Part shown: one piece after another, positions 41,604 to 50,468 of the stretch
Layout: each line of letters starts with the position of its first letter
Position numbering within the stretch: position 1 is the stretch's first letter
NCBI GenBank assembly: GCA_937863685.1
Contig: CALMGM010000001.1
Location: 1 to 64,000 of the forward strand
Direction: 5' to 3'
Length of the DNA stretch: 64,000 nt
Source: an uncultured bacterium
Lineage (GTDB): Bacteria; Edwardsbacteria; AC1; EtOH8
Program-made: the position numbers and the translations under genes
Notes under the pieces: model-generated
What the model was told of the DNA's origin: nothing
Seen by the model: the letters and a program-made list of their open reading frames with translations, nothing else
Database searches by the model: none

Positions 41604-43106
41604 TTACCAGACCTCCACTTTGGGTTTAAGGGCGGCCAGAACCTCCTTGGCAATCTTGTTGCCCGGGTCGGCCTTTAATATGGCATTGGCCTCGGTCGAA
41701 GCCTTGGCCTTGAAAGCCTTCTCATTGAACTTATTGAAAATATACAGATAATGCTGGGACAGGGCCTCCATGGCCGGGATAGCTTCCTTGACAGGGGTGA
41801 TATTCTTGCCCATCTTCAGGGCTTTGGCCTGCAGGAAGGTGTTGATGGCCTTTTCGTAAATTGCCCGAATCTCGGCTTTGGAAGCCTTGCTGGCTTGGCC
41901 CTTCAATGAATAGCTGTATCCCATGTTCATCAGGGCACCGAAGGCCGTGGTCGGATTTTTTTCAATGCGTTTCTGGTACCACTGGATGGCCTCATCGTAA
42001 TATCCGGCATAATAATAAGCATTGGCCATATCGTAATAGGTATCCTCAACCTTGGAGGGATCCAGTTCCATCCGTTTCTGGTAGGCGTTGATGGCCGCAT
42101 CGAACATCAGCCTGGAATTTATGGTATCCTTGCTTGCTGAATAGGTTGTCCCAGCCCTGATATAGACTCTAGCAGCCTCATACCAGCGGGTGGGGTCAAC
42201 CGGAGACAGTTCCAGGGATTTAGTGAAGGACTGGGACGATTCGATGTAATTTTTCACATCGAATTGCAGGGTCCCCAAGAGATACCAGACCCCGTCGTTC
42301 TCGGGGTCCATTTTGGAGACCTTTTTGGCCTCGATGATGGCCGGCTCGATCAGGCTGGAATCCTTCTGCATCTGATAGGACTTGGCCAGCATGTAGTGGC
42401 CGGCAGCGTCCTTGGGCGACAGCTCGGTGTATTTTTTGAAATATCGGGAGGCCTCGACATACTTGCCGCTCTGGAAATAAGCATTGCCCAGGTCCAGGTT
42501 GACGTCGGTGAAATCGGGGTTGAGTTTGATGGCCTGCAGATACTCGGCCATGGCTTCGTTGTAGTTCCGCTTGCGGAAATAGAGATTGGCCAGACCGTTA
42601 TGGGCGCTGGCATTGTTGGGATCCATTTGCAGTACCTGGCGGAAGATCTCGCCGGCCTCATTCAGTTGCCCCTTGTCCAGGTATACCTTTCCCAGCTGGT
42701 ATTTGAGATCCACATCGTTGGGCTTCTTAATCAACAACTCCTTGATCAGGGTCTCGGCCTCGTCCAGCTTGCCGGCCTTGTGATAGGTGACGGCCAGTTC
42801 GGTCAATGCCTCGGGGTATTTCAGGTCTCGGGCCGTCTTGAATTCGGCGATGGCCTCGTCGAACATCTTTCTCTCCACATATATCTGGGCCAGGCGGAAA
42901 TGAGCCTCCTTGAGCTTGGACTTCCTCTGAATGGCCTGGCGGTAGAAATCGATGGCCTGGTCAAAATCGCCCTGGTTGTCCGCCGTGATGCCCTGCTGCA
43001 GGAGATCCTCGGCCTTGGGCTTCCCGGCCTGGGAGGTTGTGGCGCAACCGATAAGGCACAACACCAAAGCCATCAGAACGAGATCGGTGATCTTCAATAA
43101 CTTCAT
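41604..43106 (-). CDS. TPR-repeat lipoprotein
   Basis: A 500-residue protein with a signal peptide and lipobox (L-I-G-C, Cys21). At least ten consecutive TPR units follow (for example A-I-D-F-Y-R-Q-A-I, A-I-A-E-F-K-T-A, A-M-A-E-Y-L-Q-A-I-K-L-N-P). It is probably a periplasmic or outer-membrane scaffold. It lies between the PstS-like and ExbB-like genes in one operon, so it likely works with the TonB system. Confidence 0.87.
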   Translation of the reverse strand: MKLLKITDLVLMALVLCLIGCATTSQAGKPKAEDLLQQGITADNQGDFDQAIDFYRQAIQRKSKLKEAHFRLAQIYVERKMFDEAIAEFKTARDLKYPEALTELAVTYHKAGKLDEAETLIKELLIKKPNDVDLKYQLGKVYLDKGQLNEAGEIFRQVLQMDPNNASAHNGLANLYFRKRNYNEAMAEYLQAIKLNPDFTDVNLDLGNAYFQSGKYVEASRYFKKYTELSPKDAAGHYMLAKSYQMQKDSSLIEPAIIEAKKVSKMDPENDGVWYLLGTLQFDVKNYIESSQSFTKSLELSPVDPTRWYEAARVYIRAGTTYSASKDTINSRLMFDAAINAYQKRMELDPSKVEDTYYDMANAYYYAGYYDEAIQWYQKRIEKNPTTAFGALMNMGYSYSLKGQASKASKAEIRAIYEKAINTFLQAKALKMGKNITPVKEAIPAMEALSQHYLYIFNKFNEKAFKAKASTEANAILKADPGNKIAKEVLAALKPKVEVW

Positions 43107-43156
43107 AGCAGGTCATCTCCCCACGATATTTGTAATTATGGATAGATTTGATGGTC

Positions 43157-44098
43157 TTACTTCTTGATGGTCACCGGCATGGTGGCCGGGACATAGCCCT
43201 GCTGGGCGGCTATCTTCTGGCCCTCGACCGAAGAAACATAGGTGATGAATCCGTGAGCCAGGCTTGACATCCCCTGGGAATAGGTTCTTTCCAGAATATC
43301 GTTTACATACATGTACACGGGGTGGCTTAACGGATAGTTCCCTTCGTAGACCGTCTTTTGGTTGGGCTGAAAATACCCGCTCTCCTTGACCTGGGCTATA
43401 TCCAGAGCTTTGATGCCGGTTTCCTTGACCGGAGGCCATACATCCCAGTCCCGATAAAGAGCGTTCATGGAGACCAGGCCGATGGCGCTGGGATGGCTTT
43501 TGACCAGTTCCACTATCTGGGCGGTGGTGGTGCAGGGGTAGGATTTGGCGGCATACTCCCCGCCGTTCAGCACCAGCTGCTGAAAATACTCATAGTGCCC
43601 CATATTGGGCCCGGGAATCACCGGCACCAGGTTATCTATATTACCGCCCAGCCTGCTCCAGCTGGTGATCCTCCCGGAAAATATCTCCGACAATTGTTCG
43701 AAATCCAGCCGCTGTACCTTGTTCCCGGAATTGACTATCACCGCCAGCCCGTCGTAGGCGATCTTGTATTCCTTGGCCAGGCCGCCGTTGGCTTTGATTA
43801 TAGAATCCTCGGCAGAGGTTACGGGTCGGTTCATCACTGCAATCCTAGCCCGGCCCTCGTTGAGGGCCGCGATGGCCGCCTTGGAGCCGCCTTCATCGAC
43901 CACGATGGCCGACCTGGGATATAGGGCCATGAATGATTGGGATTGGCGCCTGATCATCCTGACGGCCGCATCCTCTCCCTTGATCACTATTCTCCCGGCG
44001 GTCTGAGTCTCATCGGTTTTGCTGTTTTGGGGGCCGCAGCCAAACACCGGCAGTAAGGCCAACCCAATGTAAAGGCAGAATTTGAGATGACTTTTCAT
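43157..44098 (-). CDS. PstS-like substrate-binding lipoprotein
   Basis: A 313-residue PstS-family periplasmic binding protein with lipobox (V-F-G-C, Cys21). Family segments include R-I-A-V-M-N-R-P-V-T-S-A-E and L-S-E-I-F-S-G-R-I-T-S-W-S. No pstCAB genes are near; instead it opens the TPR-ExbB-ExbD-ExbD-TonB operon, as in Bacteroidetes, where its ligand is not known. The gene has a near-consensus promoter just upstream. Confidence 0.85.
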   Translation of the reverse strand: MKSHLKFCLYIGLALLPVFGCGPQNSKTDETQTAGRIVIKGEDAAVRMIRRQSQSFMALYPRSAIVVDEGGSKAAIAALNEGRARIAVMNRPVTSAEDSIIKANGGLAKEYKIAYDGLAVIVNSGNKVQRLDFEQLSEIFSGRITSWSRLGGNIDNLVPVIPGPNMGHYEYFQQLVLNGGEYAAKSYPCTTTAQIVELVKSHPSAIGLVSMNALYRDWDVWPPVKETGIKALDIAQVKESGYFQPNQKTVYEGNYPLSHPVYMYVNDILERTYSQGMSSLAHGFITYVSSVEGQKIAAQQGYVPATMPVTIKK

Positions 44099-44118
44099 TT
44101 TGATTGAGTAGAACGTTA

Positions 44119-44147
44119 ATTATAAATAGATAAATATGTAAAGTCAA
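44119..44147 (-). promoter_or_regulatory. Strong promoter of the PstS-like/TPR/ExbB/ExbD/ExbD/TonB operon
   Basis: On the minus strand: TTGACT (44147-44142), 17-nt spacer, TATAAT (44124-44119). The start codon of the first gene is 20 bases beyond the -10 box. Confidence 0.75.
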
Positions 44148-44181
44148 GAGGAAATCTCAAAAAATATTCAATAATCTTTGG

Positions 44182-45051
44182 TCAGTCCAACAGCTTGGCT
44201 AGGTCATTCCATTGGTCCCGACCTGGCTGCCGCTGCTGCGCCAACCTTAGAACCAGCCTTCCCAAGACCTTATAAAGTTCGGTTCCCTGAGGAAAGTCCT
44301 TATTTAAAGCCTCCAGATGGCCGGATACCGTTTGAAAATCAGCCCTCTCAATGGGTCCGCTCAAGGAATTTTCCAGGCCAGCCTCCCCCAGATTCTCCAG
44401 CACCGTCCCGGCCAGGGCCTTAAGCATGGCTTCAGCCTTTCCCGGCTCGGATACTGCGGATTGCATCATCTGTCTTGCGGAATATAACAGGGCCGTAAGA
44501 TAATTGGATGCCACCACGCTGGAGAGATGATAGAGGTTCTTGCGGGAGGTCTTGATCTCCACCGGAAAACAATCCAGAGATTCTATCAGAGGGCCGATCC
44601 TGGCCAGAGCCACGGCATCGCCCTCGATCCCAAAATAGATCCCCTTATAACGTATCCATGGGCTTAGGGGCCGGGAGAAGCTTGCCAGGGGATGCATAGA
44701 AGCCATCGAGGCCCCCAGCATCTTGTTGGCCACTAGTATCGATGCCGGCAGGAACCCCGAACAGTGGCAGATTATCTGGCCCTTGGAAATGGCCTGCCGG
44801 GAAGCCAGCTGGTCGGAAACTGCCTTTATGCTGTCATCGGGAACCGCCAGCAGCACCAACTCCACCCCCTTGGTCACCGCCACAGGATCGCTGCCCCAGA
44901 CGGCCGGCCTTACCGCCTGGACAGCTTCCTTAAGCCTGGCCGGATCGTTGTCGGACAGCCCGATGATCCGGTAGCCGCTCTCAGCCAGGGCCAGAGCCAG
45001 AGTGCTTCCCAGTTTGCCGGTCCCGATCAGGGATACGGCCGGTTTTTCCAT
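44182..45051 (-). CDS. Rossmann-fold and DUF2520 domain protein
   Basis: A 289-residue protein with an N-terminal NAD(P)-binding fold (V-S-L-I-G-T-G-K-L-G-S-T-L at residues 6-18) and a C-terminal helical DUF2520 domain (about 135-265). The arrangement resembles F420-dependent NADP oxidoreductases and 6-phosphogluconate dehydrogenase-like enzymes. The substrate is unknown. The next gene upstream is an MFS transporter 14 bp away on the same strand. Confidence 0.83.
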   Translation of the reverse strand: MEKPAVSLIGTGKLGSTLALALAESGYRIIGLSDNDPARLKEAVQAVRPAVWGSDPVAVTKGVELVLLAVPDDSIKAVSDQLASRQAISKGQIICHCSGFLPASILVANKMLGASMASMHPLASFSRPLSPWIRYKGIYFGIEGDAVALARIGPLIESLDCFPVEIKTSRKNLYHLSSVVASNYLTALLYSARQMMQSAVSEPGKAEAMLKALAGTVLENLGEAGLENSLSGPIERADFQTVSGHLEALNKDFPQGTELYKVLGRLVLRLAQQRQPGRDQWNDLAKLLD

Positions 45052-45065
45052 GATCGTTCCCTCAA

Positions 45066-46325
45066 TTAATAAATTGAGACATTTTGCCGCTGCTCTTTTC
45101 TATTATACAGCAGGTAGAAGGAAACCGCCGAAACCGCATAACAGCCTGCCGTGAGATAATATGGTATGGCATATCCATAATGCTGCATAGCCCATCCCGA
45201 GAAAGCCGTAGAGAAGGTCCAGGACAGATTCCAGGCCATGGTGGCGATGCTGTTGGCGGTGGCCCTGACGTCATCCGGAACGATCTCCATCATAAAAGCC
45301 GCTGAGATCGGCGAGGACATCTGCATCAGGCTGGCCCTCATCCAGAAGGAAAGCACCGCAACAAAAAGAACCTTCTCGGCTCCCAGGCTTATCAGGAACG
45401 GCAACGAAAGCAGTTCCATGACCACCACGGTCCTTACCTTGCCAAAGCGTTTGGCCAGGGCCGGCCCAATCAGCACCGCGGCCAGGGTGAATACCTGGGA
45501 TACCGAAAAATACAATCCGATCTGGCTGCTGGAAGCCCCGAATCTTTTGGCAAAATATAAGTTGAAGAACGGTATCACTAAGCCGGCACCCAGCCCGATC
45601 CAGAAATTGCACCAGACAAACCCCCCGGAGGCCCGGAATCCCTGCTGCAGTTTTTTGAGATCAATCAGATTAGAGCTTCCCCGATCTCTCTGGGTTTCGG
45701 ATATTTTTTGGATAGGCCACAGGGCCGATAGGGAAATGGCCGATCCTAGCAGGAGCGAAACCCGATAGGCCTGAAAAGTCCCTGTTCCGAAGATTGTTCT
45801 GACCAGGGAAGGAAGCCCTCCCGCGGCCAAGTTCCCCAGAATCCCGGCCAACAGCATCACGGCGAACGAAGCTGAAAAAAGATGGGTCCGTTCCTCTTCC
45901 CGGCTGTTTTCCATCATGAATGGCGCCGTGGACAGCGTATAGACCGTAGCCGAGGCCCCTCCTAAAAAACTTAAGCTTAAAAGCCAAGGGCCATTGACAG
46001 TCAGCGCCCGAAGGACCGAGAGCAGGGCCCCGGCCAAGGTGCCTATGAGCATGGCCCTCTTCCGTCCCAGCCGGTCGGAAAGGATGCCGGAGGGAATGGC
46101 CGTGATCACCAGGGCCAGGCCGATCAAGGAAAGAATACTGCCTATTGTCCCCTCCTGCAGCCCCCCTTCGGTCAAATAGAGATTGAACAGAACCCCGAAA
46201 AAGGAGAAACCGACGGATATCAGGAAGTTGGACAACAGATATAGCTTGGCATTTCGCGAAAAGCATCCGGTCAGCTTGAAATAACTGACAAATAATCCGA
46301 GGGCCGTCATCTTGAATGGCTTCAT
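45066..46325 (-). CDS. Major facilitator superfamily transporter
   Basis: A 419-residue membrane protein with about twelve helices. The MFS loop motif G-I-L-S-D-R-L-G-R-K-R-A lies between helices 2 and 3. It is probably a secondary efflux or uptake carrier; the substrate cannot be read from the sequence. It sits between the DUF2520 gene and hflX, all on the minus strand with short gaps. Confidence 0.85.
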   Translation of the reverse strand: MKPFKMTALGLFVSYFKLTGCFSRNAKLYLLSNFLISVGFSFFGVLFNLYLTEGGLQEGTIGSILSLIGLALVITAIPSGILSDRLGRKRAMLIGTLAGALLSVLRALTVNGPWLLSLSFLGGASATVYTLSTAPFMMENSREEERTHLFSASFAVMLLAGILGNLAAGGLPSLVRTIFGTGTFQAYRVSLLLGSAISLSALWPIQKISETQRDRGSSNLIDLKKLQQGFRASGGFVWCNFWIGLGAGLVIPFFNLYFAKRFGASSSQIGLYFSVSQVFTLAAVLIGPALAKRFGKVRTVVVMELLSLPFLISLGAEKVLFVAVLSFWMRASLMQMSSPISAAFMMEIVPDDVRATANSIATMAWNLSWTFSTAFSGWAMQHYGYAIPYYLTAGCYAVSAVSFYLLYNRKEQRQNVSIY

Positions 46326-46351
46326 CTGTATATACCGACCAAAGACAGCAT

Positions 46352-47434
46352 TTATTCCGATGGTTCTCGGGATTCCATTCTTTCCCTGATCAGATCCAAC
46401 AGTTCCTGGCGGCCCTGGCCGTTCAGGGCTGATATAAATGCCGCTTCGGGAAACCTTTCTTTCAATTCCTCCAAGGTGGACTGATCGAGCAGATCTGTCT
46501 TGTTGAATACCAACAATTCCGGACGTTCGGCCTTTATCTCCTTCAGCACCTCCTCCACTGCGGAGATCTCTTTGTGATAGAGGTTATGGGAAGCATCCAC
46601 CACCTGCAGCACCAGATCGGACCGGTTGACCTCCTCCAGGGTGGCCCGGAAAGAAGCCACCAGCAGGTGGGGCAACCTCCGGATGAAGCCCACAGTATCG
46701 GTCAGCAGGAATTTTTCCCCCGAGGCCAGCACCACCGCCCTGGTGGTGGCGTCCAAGGTGGCGAACAGCCGGTCCTCCACTTTGACCCGGGATTTTGACA
46801 ACAGGTTCATCAGAGTGGATTTGCCGGCGTTGGTGTATCCCACCAAGGCGATCTGAAAAACACCGGCCCGGGATTTTCTCTGGACCTTGCGCTGCTGTTC
46901 TATCTTTTTGAGATCCTGTTTGAGCCGCGAGATCCTCTGACGGATCTTCCTCCGGTCCAACTCCAGCTGTTTCTCCCCCGGACCCCTGGTCCCTATGCCG
47001 GCTCCGGGGTCGGTCATCTCCAAGCCGGCCCCCACCAGGCGGGAGAAGCGGTATTGCAACTGGGCCAGCTCTACCTGGATCTTGGATTCGGCGGTCCGGG
47101 CATGCAGGGCAAAGATGTCCATGATCAACTCCGCCCGGTCCACCACCCGGCAGCCCAGCCTTTCCTGGATCTTGGAGGCTTGGCTGGGCGTTAAGCTGTG
47201 GTCGAAGATCACCAGATCGGCCCGGCTGTCCCCGGCCGCCTGCGCCAATTCATCCAGCTTCCCTTTGCCGATGAAATATGTGGCATCTGGACGGGCCCGC
47301 TTTTGCACCAAGTGGTCGATCACCACAGCCCCGGCAGTATCGGCCAGCCGGGCCAGCTCCTTTAGTGATTCCTCTTCCTCGAAAATACTGCCCCGGTCCA
47401 GCACGGTGCCCACCAATATCGCCCTCTGCTTCAT
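46352..47434 (-). CDS. hflX: Ribosome-associated GTPase HflX
   Basis: A 360-residue HflX GTPase. The N-terminal domain contains G-K-G-K-L-D-E-L and D-H-S-L-T-P-S-Q, a coiled linker follows G-P-G-E-K-Q-L-E-L-D-R-R, and the G domain has Walker A G-Y-T-N-A-G-K-S-T, D-T-V-G-F-I and N-K-T-D. HflX splits stalled or hibernating ribosomes, notably after heat or antibiotic stress. It is slightly shorter than E. coli HflX at the C-terminus. Confidence 0.93.
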   Translation of the reverse strand: MKQRAILVGTVLDRGSIFEEEESLKELARLADTAGAVVIDHLVQKRARPDATYFIGKGKLDELAQAAGDSRADLVIFDHSLTPSQASKIQERLGCRVVDRAELIMDIFALHARTAESKIQVELAQLQYRFSRLVGAGLEMTDPGAGIGTRGPGEKQLELDRRKIRQRISRLKQDLKKIEQQRKVQRKSRAGVFQIALVGYTNAGKSTLMNLLSKSRVKVEDRLFATLDATTRAVVLASGEKFLLTDTVGFIRRLPHLLVASFRATLEEVNRSDLVLQVVDASHNLYHKEISAVEEVLKEIKAERPELLVFNKTDLLDQSTLEELKERFPEAAFISALNGQGRQELLDLIRERMESREPSE

Positions 47435-47541
47435 GATTGATCCTCTTCCTAAACCCGTTGTCTGGCCAAGAGGCCCCCGTTCGGCAAAATCTATCCCTGC
47501 CGGTCAACCGGAGGCCCCGTAGATTGATGCTGGTATCCGCC

Positions 47542-50427
47542 CTATGGTGTGGCCCCGGCTTCCTTTTGCTTCAATTCCTCCTGGATCCGCCGGGTCAGCT
47601 CGGGCAGCATCCCGGCCTCCACCATCTTGTCGAACACCTCCAGTGCCCGGTCGTAATGGGCCAGGGCCTCCTGGTTGGCATAGGCCTTCTTGGCCTTGTC
47701 CCCGGCCTCCACCGAGTAGAAAAAGGCCGGTTCCCAGTTCTGAGCATGGAAATAATGGTGCGACAGCAGTTCCAGCACCTCTTCGATCTTGGTCTCGTTG
47801 CTGAGCTCCAGATGGTCGCCGATGTTGTTGTGCAGTTCCCGGCGACGGCTAAACGACAGGCTGTCGTATGCCACCTCCTGGGTCATGATGTGCTTGAAGT
47901 AATAATTGTCCTCCTGCTCCGAAAGCACCAGGTCCAGGCCCCTCAGGCTGTTGAGGTGTGGGTTGATCTCTATTTTTTTGGGGTAGATGGCCTGTAAAAT
48001 ATTACGGTCGAATTCGCGTCCGATCACCGAGGATATCTGCAGCACCTCCCTGGTCTCGGCCGGCAAGCGGTCAATACGGCTCATGATCACTCCCTGGACC
48101 GTGTCCGGGATGTTGATCTTGGCGGTGTCACTGGTCACCACCTGCCATTTGCCGTCCTTCTCGGTGACCACCTTCTGTTCGATCAGCGACTTGACCACTT
48201 CCTCCACAAAGAACGGGTTGCCCTGGGACTTTTTCAGGATCAGCTGTTCCAGCTCCTGCGGCATCCCTTCGATGTTCAGCATGGTCTTCACCAGTTCCAG
48301 GCTCTCCTCCTGGCTCAGCTCCTTAAGGGTCATCTGGCTGTGGTATTCCTTGCCGGCAAATTCGTGCTTGGCCTCGATGGGCCGGTAGACCAAACACAGC
48401 ACTATGGGCTTGTCGCCGATATTACGCGCCACGTAGTTCAGCAGTCCCAGGGAAGCCCCGTCGGCCCAGTGCAAGTCCTCGATGATCAGCAGCAGCGGCT
48501 CCTGGGCCGCCCCCCAGCTGAAGATGTCCAGCACCAGGTCGAACAGCCGCTGCTGCCTGAGTTTGGCGTCCAGCGATTTGGTCAGCTCGGTCTCCGGCAT
48601 TGGCACACCCACCACCTCCCCGATGATCGGCGCCCAATCCTTGAGGGCCGGATCGATGATCTCCAGCATCCTGTGGATGCGTGAGGTCTTCTGGTCCATG
48701 GTATCGGTGTCCTTTATCCCCAGATAGGTCTTCAGCAGGTCGGCCCAGGGCAGGTAGGAAATAGCCGCACCGTAGGACTGGCAGTTGCCCACGAAGAAGG
48801 AGTATCCCCGCTCGGCCCAGTTTTGGATCAGCTCCCGGGATAGCCTGGATTTCCCTATGCCGGCCTCGCCCACCACCGAGATGATCTGACCCTGGCCGGA
48901 GATGCCCTTCTCCACGATGTTGTTCAACAGTTCCTTTTCCTTCTGTCGGCCCACCATGGCCTTGGATTCGGTCATCCATTTGGCAAAGACATCCTCGCCT
49001 GATATGTCCTTTTTGCTCACCTGATATATGGTGACGGGATGCTTCTTGCCCTTGAATTCCCTCTCCCCCAGGCCCTTGAATCCGAACTTTCCGGAGTTCT
49101 TGCGTTGGATGGAGGCGGGAGCCAGCAGTTCCTGCTCCCCGGCCGACGACATCAGGCGGGCCGCCAGGTTGACCTCGTCCCCCATCACGGTGAATTCGCG
49201 GCGCAGGGCCGATCCTACGGTCCCGGCGTAGACATAGCCGCTGTTGATCCCGAACCTCTGCTTGACCCCCCCGTACTGGAACTCCTGGTGGTCCAGCATC
49301 TCCAGGCCGCACAGCAGGGCCCGTTCCTCGTCGTTCTCGTGGGCGATGTGGGCCCCGAACAGGATCAGCACCTTGTGTCCCTGGGAGCTGAAATCCACCT
49401 TGTTGATTATCCCGCCGTAGCGTTCCACCGTTCCCTGCAGTACCGAGAAATAATTCTGGGCCTTGGAGACGGCATGCTGGTCGTCGTCGAAATCCACCCC
49501 CCAGACATTAAGGAACAGCATGGTCACCCGGCGGTGCTCGCCGCTGATCCCGCCCGATTTGGGATCGGTCAGGATCCTCTGCCACAGCCAGTTGGAGAAA
49601 TAAAGGCGCATCGCCTCCAGTTGTTCTATTGATTGCCCGATATCCGGAGCCTCCTCTTGCCCTCCCTGATCTATGTGAGAAGCCTTGTCGTTCACCTTGA
49701 TCAGTTTGTAGGTGTCGCCCTGGGCCGGCTCGGCCGCTATCATGCCCTTGGTTTTATCATAGAAGTCTCGGCTGATAAGTATCTCCGCCTGGGAGGAGAG
49801 GTCCTCTATCTGGGAGGCATAGTTGGTGACCCGTCCGGCCATGAAGTACTCCAGATCGATCTCCTTCCGGCCCACGCTGAAGACCTTGGTGGGTCCGAGA
49901 TGCAGGGCCAGGTGCAGGCTGATGGGGAAGGCCCCGGCCGAGGTCTTGATCTCGGTGAAATTCCGGACGAACTCCTGCATCTCATAGGCGGCCTGCAAGG
50001 CCCTTAAATGGCTGGGAGATCTTTCGCCGGCCAATGTTTCGAACCCGGCGCTGAAGGCATCGCCCCCGAAATATATGATGTCGCCGCCGTAGTTATGGAC
50101 GATCTTGATCAGCGGGGCAAAATAACTGTTGATGATGCCGGTGACCTCTTCGGCTCCCTCCCGGCCTATGCGGGACAGCCTTTCCGAGAGCACCGTAAAA
50201 CCGGTGACATCGGCCAGCAGCAGGGCCTGCTCCACCCTGGCCCCGGCCTGGAGCGCTTGGTGATGCTTCCTGATTCCGCCCGGCAGGTAGGAAGAAAAGA
50301 CCCTGGTCAGCTCCGCCAAGTGGTTTAAGGCCTGTTCCTTTTCGCCCGGTGCCAGTGTTCCCGCGGAGAACTTGGCGGCCGTCGCCTCCCCCAGGTACTG
50401 GCTTAGATCTTTTTTCTCGGTGCTCAT
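47542..50427 (-). CDS. Tandem adenylate/guanylate cyclase-domain protein with ATPase and helical-repeat tail
   Basis: A 961-residue protein resembling mammalian soluble adenylyl cyclase in layout. Cyclase domain 1 (about 65-210) has both metal-binding Asp (D73 in L-A-D-V-T-G-F and D123 in F-G-G-D-A-F). Domain 2 (about 285-440) lacks the first Asp (F-L-N-V-W-G) but keeps I-N-K-V and ends with V-M-G-D-E-V-N-L-A-A-R. A STAND-type ATPase follows (about 480-780) with intact Walker A G-E-A-G-I-G-K-S and Walker B I-I-E-D-L-H-W-A-D, then a helical tail. It likely makes a cyclic nucleotide in response to a ligand. It lies 41 bp downstream of glmS. Confidence 0.87.
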   Translation of the reverse strand: MSTEKKDLSQYLGEATAAKFSAGTLAPGEKEQALNHLAELTRVFSSYLPGGIRKHHQALQAGARVEQALLLADVTGFTVLSERLSRIGREGAEEVTGIINSYFAPLIKIVHNYGGDIIYFGGDAFSAGFETLAGERSPSHLRALQAAYEMQEFVRNFTEIKTSAGAFPISLHLALHLGPTKVFSVGRKEIDLEYFMAGRVTNYASQIEDLSSQAEILISRDFYDKTKGMIAAEPAQGDTYKLIKVNDKASHIDQGGQEEAPDIGQSIEQLEAMRLYFSNWLWQRILTDPKSGGISGEHRRVTMLFLNVWGVDFDDDQHAVSKAQNYFSVLQGTVERYGGIINKVDFSSQGHKVLILFGAHIAHENDEERALLCGLEMLDHQEFQYGGVKQRFGINSGYVYAGTVGSALRREFTVMGDEVNLAARLMSSAGEQELLAPASIQRKNSGKFGFKGLGEREFKGKKHPVTIYQVSKKDISGEDVFAKWMTESKAMVGRQKEKELLNNIVEKGISGQGQIISVVGEAGIGKSRLSRELIQNWAERGYSFFVGNCQSYGAAISYLPWADLLKTYLGIKDTDTMDQKTSRIHRMLEIIDPALKDWAPIIGEVVGVPMPETELTKSLDAKLRQQRLFDLVLDIFSWGAAQEPLLLIIEDLHWADGASLGLLNYVARNIGDKPIVLCLVYRPIEAKHEFAGKEYHSQMTLKELSQEESLELVKTMLNIEGMPQELEQLILKKSQGNPFFVEEVVKSLIEQKVVTEKDGKWQVVTSDTAKINIPDTVQGVIMSRIDRLPAETREVLQISSVIGREFDRNILQAIYPKKIEINPHLNSLRGLDLVLSEQEDNYYFKHIMTQEVAYDSLSFSRRRELHNNIGDHLELSNETKIEEVLELLSHHYFHAQNWEPAFFYSVEAGDKAKKAYANQEALAHYDRALEVFDKMVEAGMLPELTRRIQEELKQKEAGATP

Positions 50428-50468
50428 ATCTTCCCCCGCATTATATTTTTGATTTTATTTACTGTATA

